Positions 1 through 5,681 of a DNA stretch of 5,991 bases are shown here, piece by piece. Where the stretch lies: positions 1 to 5,991 of the forward strand of contig CAMDOY010000246.1 in NCBI GenBank assembly GCA_945903655.1. Direction: 5' to 3'. Below the pieces are notes generated by a model. It had not been told where the DNA came from. It did not search any database and saw only the letters and a list, made by a program, of their open reading frames with translations. This DNA is from Rhizobium sp. Q54. GTDB lineage: Bacteria > Pseudomonadota > Alphaproteobacteria > Rhizobiales > Beijerinckiaceae. How positions within the stretch are numbered: the first letter of the stretch is position 1; every line of letters starts with the position of its first letter. The position numbers were made by a program, and so were the translations under genes.

Positions 1-97
1 CGTGCCGTTCGCCCGCCGCGACTTCGAGATTGATGTCGTTTGTGACGACAAGGCTGCCGAAGGCCTTGTTGAGATGTTCGATGCGCAGCAGGCTCAT
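1..97 (-). CDS. ABC transporter ATP-binding protein, LivG-type (N-terminal fragment)
   Basis: This is the first 32 codons of a gene that runs off the left edge. The peptide begins MSLLRIEHLNKAFGSL and continues VVTNDINLEVAAGERH, the usual opening of an ABC ATPase: a first beta strand, the aromatic A-loop region around KAFG, and the strand leading to the Walker A loop. Walker A, the signature motif and Walker B lie outside the window, so ATPase identity rests on this N-terminus and on context. The ATG overlaps the stop of the LivM-type gene (ATGA), and GGGAG sits about six bases upstream inside that gene, indicating translational coupling. In HAAT importers the ATPase next to LivM is usually LivG, the cytoplasmic subunit that pairs with LivF. 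LivG rather than LivF is inferred from gene order. Confidence 0.88.
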   Translation of the reverse strand, partial: MSLLRIEHLNKAFGSLVVTNDINLEVAAGERH

Positions 98-1047
98 GGC
101 GCGCTCCCACCCGCTTGCCGCTTCAGCATGCCCCAGATGCCCTGGCGGAAGAACATCACGCAGCCCACAAAGATCACGCCGACGACCAGCAGCCAGTGCT
201 GGGTGTGGGAGGAGACGAAATGCTTCATCAGCAGGAACACACCGGCGCCGATGGCGGGGCCCATGAGCGAGCCCGCACCGCCCAGCACCACCATCAACAG
301 CAGCATGCCCGACATGCCCCAGGAGAGCGCGTCAGGCGATACGAAGCCGTTGTACAGGGCATAGAGGGTGCCTCCGATGCTGCCGAAGAAGCCCGCGAGG
401 ATGAAGGCGACAAGCCTTATCTGTTGCGTTGCGAAGCCCATAGCGCGCATGCGGGTCTCGTTCTCGCGGATGCCCACGAGCGCGTGGCCGAATTGGGAGG
501 CGATGAGGCGGCGCATGGCGACCAGCACCAGCGCGAAGATGGCGAGGGTGAACAGATACATGGTCAGGGGATCGGCGAGCGACCACAAGAAGAGGTCCGG
601 CTTCACCAGACCGCCGATGCCGTCGGAGCCGCCAATGGCCCGCCATTTCACCCCGACGGAGAAGATCAGCTGCGCGAAAGCCAGTGTCAGCATGAGGAAG
701 GCGACGCCCGTCATACGCACGCAGAAAAAGCCGATGGCGGCGGCGGCGACCGTCGCGACGCTGATCCCGCACAGGGCCGAAAGCCAGACGCTGAAGCCCA
801 GCTTCACCGCCAGCAGAACCGTGCCATAGGCGCCGAGCCCGAAGAAGGCGGCGTGGCCGAAGGAGACCAGCCCACCATAGCCCATGAGCAGGTCAAGGCT
901 CATGGCGGCGATGGCGAAGATCAGGGTTTCCGTGATGAGGCCCAGCGAATAGCTGCCCGCGAAGAGCACGGGGATGATGATGGCGAGCGCCAGGGCTGCG
1001 AGCCATTTGTAGAGGTCGTTGCTTTTCGCCGCTGCGCTCATTGTCAC
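94..1047 (-). CDS. Branched-chain amino acid-type ABC transporter permease, LivM family
   Basis: This is an inner-membrane permease of a HAAT-family importer, 317 aa, the usual LivM length for versions lacking the long E. coli N-terminal extension. Hydrophobic segments lie near residues 14-32, 38-58, 63-80, 84-108, 113-133, 161-178, 212-232, 246-275 and 284-301. The LivM signature is visible as YGGLVSFGHAAFFGLGAYG (residues 57-75). The cytoplasmic coupling loop that contacts the ATPase is at about 189-219, with VGIRENETRMRAMGF and a following LAGFFGSIGGTLYA. GGAGSLMGPAIGA (256-268) is also typical. The start used is GTG at 1047, overlapping the upstream LivH-type stop (GTGA). An ATG two codons in, at 1041, is equally plausible, and neither has a clear Shine-Dalgarno. 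Its stop overlaps the LivG-type start. The LivM family is known to carry branched-chain amino acids, amides, urea and aromatic acids, so this gene does not define the substrate. Confidence 0.95.
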   Translation of the reverse strand: MTMSAAAKSNDLYKWLAALALAIIIPVLFAGSYSLGLITETLIFAIAAMSLDLLMGYGGLVSFGHAAFFGLGAYGTVLLAVKLGFSVWLSALCGISVATVAAAAIGFFCVRMTGVAFLMLTLAFAQLIFSVGVKWRAIGGSDGIGGLVKPDLFLWSLADPLTMYLFTLAIFALVLVAMRRLIASQFGHALVGIRENETRMRAMGFATQQIRLVAFILAGFFGSIGGTLYALYNGFVSPDALSWGMSGMLLLMVVLGGAGSLMGPAIGAGVFLLMKHFVSSHTQHWLLVVGVIFVGCVMFFRQGIWGMLKRQAGGSAP

Positions 1048-1913
1048 ATGCTCGCGGATTGGTGGCCGAAGAGGCCATGCGGGCGCACCAGCAGAATGAC
1101 GATCATGGCGAGATAGATGAGGAACATGGAGAGTTCCGGCATATAGGCCTTGCCGAAGGTGTCGGCCATGCCGATGACCAGGCTGCCCACGAGCGACCCC
1201 TTCAGCGAGCCCATGCCGCCGATGACGATGACGATGAAGGCGGGTATGAGCACCTCCACATCCATGCCCGAAAACACGTTCAGCAGGGGGCCGGCGACGA
1301 CGCCAGCCAGCGCCGCCAGCGCCGCGCCGCTGGCGAAGGTGGCGGTCAGCAGCAGCGGCACATTCAGGCCAATGCCCATGGCGGTATGGGCGTCGTCAAC
1401 GCCCGCGCGCACCATGGCGCCGGCGCGGGTTTTCTCGATGAACAGCCATAGAACAATGGCGATGAAGATTCCGAAGCCCAGCAAAGCCAACCGGTAGAGC
1501 GGGAAAATACTGCCGAAAATCTCCACGGAACGATCCAGCAGATCGGGCTCATCGAGGCCGAACATCTCGCGGCCCCAGATGGATTCCGTGAGGTCGGTGA
1601 GGATGAAAGAGAAGCCGAAGGTCAGCAGCACCTGATCGAGCTTGCCGCGCGCATAGGTCGGGCGCAGAAAAAACACCTCGATCACGATGGCCACCATCGC
1701 CACGGCGATGGGCGCCAGAAGCAGCGCCCACCAGAAACTGCCGGTGAGCTTGATCACGCTGAGCCCGCAGAAGGCGCCCAGCATGAAGAAGGATCCATGG
1801 GCGAGGTTCACCACACCCATGAGGCCGAAGATCAGCGACAATCCCGACGCCAACAAAAACAGCAGCACGCCGTAGACGAGGCCGTTCAGCGTCTGCGTCA
1901 GGATCAGGTCCAT
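1044..1913 (-). CDS. Branched-chain amino acid-type ABC transporter permease, LivH family
   Basis: This is the second inner-membrane permease of the importer, predicted to form the channel with the LivM-type protein; 289 aa, normal for LivH. The family hallmark GLSLIFGLMGVVNLAHG occupies residues 24-40 and is followed by SFFMLGAF. The coupling loop is near 162-204 (TRAGAMVRAGVDDAHTAMGI, then FASGAALAALAG), and VIGGMGSLKGSLVG is at 230-243. About eight hydrophobic segments are evident. The ATG at 1913 is chosen because AAGAGAAG lies five bases upstream. An in-frame TTG at 1931 would add six residues (MAREDV) but lacks a ribosome site and would place the SD-like motif inside the gene. It lies 38 bases after the binding-protein stop and overlaps the LivM-type gene by four bases. 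Confidence 0.95.
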   Translation of the reverse strand: MDLILTQTLNGLVYGVLLFLLASGLSLIFGLMGVVNLAHGSFFMLGAFCGLSVIKLTGSFWWALLLAPIAVAMVAIVIEVFFLRPTYARGKLDQVLLTFGFSFILTDLTESIWGREMFGLDEPDLLDRSVEIFGSIFPLYRLALLGFGIFIAIVLWLFIEKTRAGAMVRAGVDDAHTAMGIGLNVPLLLTATFASGAALAALAGVVAGPLLNVFSGMDVEVLIPAFIVIVIGGMGSLKGSLVGSLVIGMADTFGKAYMPELSMFLIYLAMIVILLVRPHGLFGHQSASM

Positions 1914-1918
1914 GACGT

Positions 1919-1926
1919 CTTCTCTT
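1919..1926 (-). promoter_or_regulatory. Ribosome binding site of the LivH-type gene
   Basis: On the minus strand this reads AAGAGAAG, a moderate Shine-Dalgarno match ending five bases before the ATG at 1913. It favours that ATG over the in-frame TTG at 1931, which would lie upstream of this motif. Confidence 0.5.
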
Positions 1927-1951
1927 GCCAAGCGGTTTTGCGCACCGGGGG

Positions 1952-3163
1952 TTATGCCTTGTTGCCGGGGAAGTCGCCCATCTGCCTGACGACGTCGATG
2001 ACCTCGTTGACGATCTGGTTGTTTTCTTCCTTGGCGCGGCGGATGTAGATGTTCTGGATGGCCTGATGGGTCACGGGATCGAAGCTGATCGGCCCGCGCG
2101 GCGCCACGAAACTCACCTTCGCCATGGCCGCCAGGAAGGCCGGTCGGTCCTCGATCTTGCCGCCCACCGCCTTGGCTGCCTCATCGACGCAGCGCAGGGC
2201 GCTATAGCCGGTCTCCTCGAAGATGCCGGGCATGGCCTTGTACTTGGCGCGGTAGCGCTCCACGAAGACCTTGTTCTCGGGCGTATCCAGCAGCTCGCTG
2301 TAGATGCCGGAGGAGATGCCGCCCACCGCGCTCTTGCCCTGGCCGGAGAAGGTGTCGGTGTCGAGCACGGACTGGAAGCCGACGAGCGTGGACTTGCCCT
2401 TGAGGCCGAACTGGTCGAACTGCTTGACGAAGCGCGCCGCATCCGTGCCGCCAAAGAAGCAATAGGTGAGCCCGGGCGCCGATGCGCGCAGGTCGGAGAT
2501 ATAAGCGCTGAAATCGGTTGCGGTGATCGGGGGGTAGATTTCCTTGACCACCTTGCCGCCGCCCTTGAGGTAGGATTCCTTGAAGGAATTGGCGATGTCG
2601 TGCCCGGTCACGAAGTCGGACGCCACAATGGCCGCATCCTTGGCGAGATTTTTCGCCGCCCATTCGCCCATGGCGTAGGCGACCTGCCAGTTGGACACTG
2701 TGGGGCGGAAGAAATTAGGCAGGCGCAATTTCGTCAGGACCGTCGCGCCCGCGCCGGTGCAGATCCAGGGGGTGCCGTTGGCGCGGAGGTAGTCGACCAT
2801 GGCGAGGGCCACATGGGAGCCGAGCGGGCCCATGATGACCTGCACCTTGTCGCTCTCCACGAGCTTGCGGAGTTTCTGCAGGCCCACCTGCGGGTTGAAC
2901 TCGTCGTCCTCGCGCAGGATCTCCACCTTGCGACCGGCCACCATGCCGTTGTTCTCGTCGAGATAGAGCATCATGCCCTTGTAGGCGGCCTCGCCGAAGA
3001 CGCCGTAGCCCTTGGTATAGACATTGAGCGCGCCGATCTTGATGGTGTCCGCGCCCTGGGCGATGGCGGCGCCAAAGGCCCCTTCAAAGGCGAGCGCCGT
3101 GGACGCGGCGGCGCCCTTCAGGACCGCGCGGCGCGACTGGGTGGATGTCAAAAGATGTTTCAT
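1952..3163 (-). CDS. Periplasmic substrate-binding protein of a HAAT-type ABC importer, Tat-exported
   Basis: This is a 403-aa Peripla_BP_6/Leu-Ile-Val-binding-type protein that would capture the substrate in the periplasm and deliver it to the LivH/LivM pair. The N-terminus has a twin-arginine signal: SRRAVLKG at residues 10-17, a hydrophobic stretch to about 33, and a likely cleavage after AIA near residue 35. The mature protein starts ADTIKIGALNVYTKGYGVFG, the usual first strand and ligand loop. Other family features are YKGMMLYLDENNGMVAGRKVE (from residue 61; the 'A..G...A..E.N..GG..G' region), IMGPLGSHVALAM (110-122), RPTVSNWQ (153-160), ITATDFSAYISDLR (213-226) and GPISFDP (357-363). 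The start at 3163 is set by a GGAGG five bases upstream. An ATG at 3199 overlapping the previous stop would add 12 polar residues before the signal and has no ribosome site. The ligand is unknown; close relatives may bind amino acids, amides or aromatic acids. Confidence 0.95.
   Translation of the reverse strand: MKHLLTSTQSRRAVLKGAAASTALAFEGAFGAAIAQGADTIKIGALNVYTKGYGVFGEAAYKGMMLYLDENNGMVAGRKVEILREDDEFNPQVGLQKLRKLVESDKVQVIMGPLGSHVALAMVDYLRANGTPWICTGAGATVLTKLRLPNFFRPTVSNWQVAYAMGEWAAKNLAKDAAIVASDFVTGHDIANSFKESYLKGGGKVVKEIYPPITATDFSAYISDLRASAPGLTYCFFGGTDAARFVKQFDQFGLKGKSTLVGFQSVLDTDTFSGQGKSAVGGISSGIYSELLDTPENKVFVERYRAKYKAMPGIFEETGYSALRCVDEAAKAVGGKIEDRPAFLAAMAKVSFVAPRGPISFDPVTHQAIQNIYIRRAKEENNQIVNEVIDVVRQMGDFPGNKA
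3059..3163 (-). other. Twin-arginine (Tat) signal peptide of the binding protein
   Basis: Residues 1-35 of the binding protein comprise a polar n-region, the motif SRRAVLKG matching the S-R-R-x-F-L-K consensus except for V at the hydrophobic position, a mild alanine-rich h-region, and AIA before the likely cleavage point. Several cytoplasmic-side solute-binding proteins of alphaproteobacteria use such signals. Cleavage position is an estimate. Confidence 0.75.
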
Positions 3164-3168
3164 GGTCC

Positions 3169-3173
3169 CCTCC
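3169..3173 (-). promoter_or_regulatory. Ribosome binding site of the substrate-binding protein gene
   Basis: The minus strand reads GGAGGGGACC immediately before the ATG at 3163, giving a GGAGG core five bases from the start. This decides the start in favour of 3163 over the upstream ATG at 3199, which has no comparable site. Confidence 0.8.
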
Positions 3174-3195
3174 GGTTTGTTTTTTGATGATGGTT

Positions 3196-4302
3196 TCATG
3201 ATACGTGTTTGTTGCGCAAGCCCAACCGTTCCATGCGGGGCAGGATTTCATCCCGCAGGATCGGAAATTCGTCGATGTAATTGACGAGGCCGACGGCCAT
3301 GCCATCAAGGCCCGCGTCGCTGAATTGCTTCATGCGGTCCACCACCTGGTCATAGGTTCCCAGCAGGGGATAGGTGCCGATGCCGCTGACGTGACGCTCC
3401 ACCATCCGCCGCACGACCTCTGGGGGAATGGAGCGCCCGCCGCCGGAAATGCGGATGTTGACGATGTGCTCGGCCGCCTCCCAGTCGCCCTGCTCATGGA
3501 CGATGTAGTGATGGTAGTCCTTCGCCTCTTTCTCGGTCTTGCGGCTGATGATGTGGCCGGAGGCGTAGACCCCCGCTGGACGCCCCGCCAGTTCGCGCAA
3601 GCCAGCGATGTCTTTGGTCAGGGCCGCCTCATCGAAAATGTTCATGAACAGGCAGTCGGCGTTGCGCGCGGCGAAGGCGCGCCCGGCGGTCGAAGATCCC
3701 GCGCTCATCACCAGCGGGCGACCGCCGCCGAAGGGCTTGGGCTTGAGCAGCACGTCCTTCAGGTGGAAATACTTGCCGTCATAGGTGAAGGGCTGGTCCT
3801 CGCTCCAGACGCGCCCGGCGATGTCGAGCCATTCCTGCGTATAGGCGTAACGCTCGTCATGCTCGAACAGGGTTTGGCCGAACATGGCGAATTCGCCCTC
3901 GTTCCAGCCGGAGACCACATTGACGCCGAAGCGTCCCTTGCCCACGTGGTCGGCGGTGACCATCTGCTTGGCGGCGAAGATGGGGCTGATGAAGGAGACA
4001 TGCAGGGTGCAGAAGGCGGAGATCGCCTGGGTCGAGGCCAGCAGGCCCGTCGCCCAGCAGATCGTTTCGAAGGTTGTGCCTTCCGTATCCGTTTCGCCGC
4101 GATAGCCATGCCAGCGGCCGATGGGCAGAAGAAATTCGAGACCGGCGTCGTCGGCGAGGCGGGCGGCGATGACCTGATTGTCCCAGCTCTGGTCCCATCT
4201 CTCCTTCGCCTTCGTCATGGTGAGGCCGTTGGAGCAATTCATGCCGAAGAGGCCCAGCTTGAACTTGTTGGCGCCATCCATGCGGTTCTTGGGTCTGCTC
4301 AT
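3196..4302 (-). CDS. LLM-class (luciferase-like) flavin-dependent monooxygenase, RutA/SfnG-like
   Basis: This is a predicted cytoplasmic two-component FMNH2- and O2-dependent monooxygenase of 368 aa with a bacterial-luciferase TIM-barrel fold. Family marks are KLGLFGMNCSNGL at the first strand (15-27), LADDAGLEFLLPIGRWHGYRG (49-69), the conserved FMN-site block GKGRFGVNVVSGWNEGEF (121-138), HDERYAYTQEWL (148-159) and LKPKPFGGGRPLVMSAGSS (186-204). These blocks resemble pyrimidine oxygenase RutA and dimethylsulfone monooxygenase SfnG more than the longer nitrilotriacetate-type enzymes of roughly 430-450 residues. No flavin reductase is encoded in the window, so one would have to come from elsewhere. 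The start is the ATG at 4302, seven bases after the dehydrogenase stop, with only a weak upstream site. An ATG at 4281 (MDGANKFK) is possible. Carbon-sulfur, carbon-nitrogen or amide cleavage are all open possibilities, and the true substrate is not recognisable. Confidence 0.92.
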   Translation of the reverse strand: MSRPKNRMDGANKFKLGLFGMNCSNGLTMTKAKERWDQSWDNQVIAARLADDAGLEFLLPIGRWHGYRGETDTEGTTFETICWATGLLASTQAISAFCTLHVSFISPIFAAKQMVTADHVGKGRFGVNVVSGWNEGEFAMFGQTLFEHDERYAYTQEWLDIAGRVWSEDQPFTYDGKYFHLKDVLLKPKPFGGGRPLVMSAGSSTAGRAFAARNADCLFMNIFDEAALTKDIAGLRELAGRPAGVYASGHIISRKTEKEAKDYHHYIVHEQGDWEAAEHIVNIRISGGGRSIPPEVVRRMVERHVSGIGTYPLLGTYDQVVDRMKQFSDAGLDGMAVGLVNYIDEFPILRDEILPRMERLGLRNKHVS

Positions 4303-4309
4303 GGCTCGT

Positions 4310-5149
4310 TCACTCGCCCTTTTTCGCCAGCGCGCCAGTGAAATCGCCGCGCTCGATCTTGATGCCCTTGATGACCTCCTTCACCGTGCCACAGAGCGGC
4401 AGGCTCAGGCGCAGCCGGTCGGCCTCGCCGAGCACGATCATCATGTCCTTCTCGGCCCAGGGCATGGGTTGCTTGTCGACCTGCGTTTCCATGGCCCAGT
4501 TATGCGCGCTGCTTTCCAGCAGCATGTCGCGCATGGCGCTTGCGTCCACCCCATATTGCTGGCCAAGCTTGAACCCCTCCGTATTGGCGGAGATGCAGGC
4601 CCAGAGGATCAGATTATTGACCATCTTGCCCACCTGACCCGCGCCGGCGGGCCCGATGCGATGGACGGAATTTGCGAAGGTGGCGAAGGCCGGGCGGCAG
4701 CGGTCGAAGGCGGCCTCATCGCCGCCGCCGGTGATCAGCAGCTTGCCCGCCTCGGCGGCGCCCTCGCCCCGGCAGAGCGGGATGTCCAGCGGCACGAGCC
4801 CGCGCGCCTCCAGCATTTGGGCGATGGCGCTCTGGGTGGCGGGATTGATGGTCGCGGCGACGGCCACGATGGCGCCGGGCCTCGCCCCTTCCACCACGCC
4901 ATGGGCCCCGAAGATGACCTCCTCCACCTGAGTCTCATAGGCGGTGAGGATGATGACGAGGTCGCTTTGAGCTGCGGCCTGCGCCGGGGTGGCGGCGATC
5001 CTGACGCCGCTGGCGCGGGCTGTCTCGATGGCCACGGGGTTCACATCGACGCCATGAACTGTGAAGCCCGCGTTGACGAGATGCCGGGCGATGGGAGCGC
5101 CCATCTTGCCCAGGCCAATGACGGCGATGTCGGCTATTGGAGCCACCAT
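4310..5149 (-). CDS. NAD-binding beta-hydroxyacid dehydrogenase (3-hydroxyisobutyrate dehydrogenase-like)
   Basis: This is a 279-aa cytoplasmic oxidoreductase of the 6-phosphogluconate/3-hydroxyisobutyrate dehydrogenase superfamily, slightly shorter than the usual 290-300. The Rossmann dinucleotide loop is VIGLGKMGAPIARHL (10-24). Aspartate 35 after the second strand (GVDVNP) suggests NAD rather than NADP. The C-terminal helical domain carries GAGQVGKMVNN (169-179), where K175 is the expected catalytic lysine and N179 its partner, and WAEKDM (231-236), the conserved KD pair. The substrate motif, normally DAPVSGG, is DIPLCRG (122-128), so the substrate probably differs from 3-hydroxyisobutyrate. 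The start ATG is supported by GGAGGG five bases upstream. As first gene of the operon it likely oxidises a hydroxyacid or reduces a semialdehyde made in the pathway initiated by the neighbouring monooxygenase. That pairing is inference. Confidence 0.93.
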   Translation of the reverse strand: MVAPIADIAVIGLGKMGAPIARHLVNAGFTVHGVDVNPVAIETARASGVRIAATPAQAAAQSDLVIILTAYETQVEEVIFGAHGVVEGARPGAIVAVAATINPATQSAIAQMLEARGLVPLDIPLCRGEGAAEAGKLLITGGGDEAAFDRCRPAFATFANSVHRIGPAGAGQVGKMVNNLILWACISANTEGFKLGQQYGVDASAMRDMLLESSAHNWAMETQVDKQPMPWAEKDMMIVLGEADRLRLSLPLCGTVKEVIKGIKIERGDFTGALAKKGE

Positions 5150-5154
5150 GATTT

Positions 5155-5160
5155 CCCTCC
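5155..5160 (-). promoter_or_regulatory. Ribosome binding site of the dehydrogenase gene
   Basis: The minus strand reads GGAGGG followed by AAATC and the ATG at 5149, which is near-ideal spacing. It fixes the start of the first operon gene and excludes the in-frame continuation upstream. Confidence 0.8.
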
Positions 5161-5378
5161 CCGAGGCTGAGCTCTCCGGCCAGCGCTTGTCGTTGAGGGG
5201 AAGTTGTAGACGGCTTGGCGTAGGTCGGCAAGGTGAGCATCTGGCGCTTCCGCCTCGCAGAAAGGGATCGCGTGGTAGCTCGCCGGGCGGGTGGTCCTGT
5301 GGAGAGAATCTGTGACGCTTTTGTCGCTTTCGGGGAGGAGTGGGCGATTTTTTTGGAAGAAATGCGTGATTTGTGGGT

Positions 5379-5397
5379 GTTTTTGCGTTGCAAAAAC
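5379..5397. promoter_or_regulatory. Perfect 8-bp inverted repeat, candidate operator
   Basis: The sequence gtttttgc-gtt-gcaaaaac has eight perfectly complementary bases on each side of a three-base centre. It sits 230 bases upstream of the dehydrogenase start in AT-rich DNA, with TTGC/GCAA half-sites of the sort bound by dimeric helix-turn-helix repressors. No regulator gene is present in the window to pair it with. It is not followed by a T run in either direction that would make it an obvious terminator. Confidence 0.45.
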
Positions 5398-5402
5398 GTC
5401 AC

Positions 5403-5417
5403 ATTCCCTTTGGGAAT
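5403..5417. promoter_or_regulatory. 6-bp inverted repeat adjacent to the previous dyad, candidate operator
   Basis: The sequence attccc-ttt-gggaat is a perfect six-base inverted repeat with a three-base centre, starting five bases after the 5379-5397 repeat. Its centre is 22 bp from the centre of that repeat, about two helical turns. The half-sites differ in sequence, so a second protein or a coincidence is possible. Confidence 0.35.
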
Positions 5418-5547
5418 CTTGTGGCCTTCAATGATTTGTCTAAATTTTCACCATCGATTCAAGCCCATTTGAGGATTTTAAAAAACCCTTATTGTCATGA
5501 TGAAGGCTGCCTTTTCGGGATTTTTTGATGCCCGCTCCGGTCATACC

Positions 5548-5567
5548 GGCGCATAGGGCGCCTTTTT
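5548..5567 (+). terminator. Possible short intrinsic-terminator-like hairpin in the intergenic region
   Basis: The sequence ggcgc-atagg-gcgcc is followed directly by ttttt. It forms a five-base-pair all-GC stem, a five-base loop and a T tract, oriented rightward. The stem is short for a terminator. No gene precedes it on the plus strand, so it would act on a leader or an unannotated small transcript starting further left, or be fortuitous. Confidence 0.3.
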
Positions 5568-5666
5568 CGCAGCATGTGGGATGAATAATCGGTCACTACT
5601 GAACAAACTTGAGGCTTCACAAGCGATAACGTGACCGTGATCCTGGCTGAGACGTAACCAGTCCTC

Positions 5667-5673
5667 AGGAGGT
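5667..5673 (+). promoter_or_regulatory. Strong Shine-Dalgarno of the rightward outer-membrane gene
   Basis: AGGAGGT lies eight bases before the ATG at 5682. It is a near-perfect match to the 16S rRNA tail, it sets the start of the gene, and it implies high translation, in keeping with an abundant surface protein. Confidence 0.85.
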
Positions 5674-5681
5674 CGCAATCA

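Larger units (their letters stand above)
5150..5681. other. Divergent intergenic region with AT-rich regulatory core
   Basis: This 532-base stretch separates the leftward operon from the rightward outer-membrane gene and must contain the promoters of both. About 5160-5325 is GC-rich with no credible gene. About 5330-5540 is clearly AT-rich with T and A runs, and is the likely promoter and operator zone of the leftward operon. I could not find a convincing sigma-70 pair (TTGACA/TATAAT-like with 16-18 spacing) on either strand; TTGAGG at 5469 with TATTGT at 5490 has too short a spacer. No tRNA, riboswitch or small-protein gene was recognised. Confidence 0.7.

Noticed and set aside
115..1116. 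Rightward open frame of about 333 codons opposite the LivM-type permease
   Set aside because: The His/Glu/Asp-rich product is the mirror of hydrophobic codons in the permease; no independent support.
1925..3187. Long rightward open frame of about 420 codons opposite the binding-protein gene
   Set aside because: It is the complement of a well-supported gene in GC-rich DNA. Its product is rich in His, Gly, Ala, Asp and Glu with no family resemblance and no ribosome site.
3196..4302. Naming the monooxygenase rutA or sfnG
   Set aside because: The motif blocks fit the broad group, but the neighbouring rut or sfn genes are absent and sequence alone does not assign the substrate, so no symbol was given.
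3205..4341. Long rightward open frame opposite the monooxygenase gene
   Set aside because: It is an antisense shadow. The leftward frame carries clear luciferase-family motifs, while this one gives low-complexity His/Gly/Ala/Asp/Glu-rich sequence.
4178..5170. Rightward open frame of about 330 codons opposite the dehydrogenase
   Set aside because: It is an antisense shadow of a gene with an intact Rossmann motif and catalytic residues, and it starts inside the monooxygenase gene.
4935..5402. Leftward frame beginning upstream of the dehydrogenase and running into it out of frame, including a possible MLTLPTYAKPS leader peptide start near 5236
   Set aside because: There is no stop before the dehydrogenase start, no credible ribosome site, and basic low-complexity sequence, so it is neither a leader peptide nor a gene.
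5609..5637. TTGAGG at 5609 with a -10 box as promoter of the rightward gene
   Set aside because: At 17-base spacing the second hexamer is TGACCG, a poor match; GATAAC at 5625 is too close. No defensible promoter could be called.
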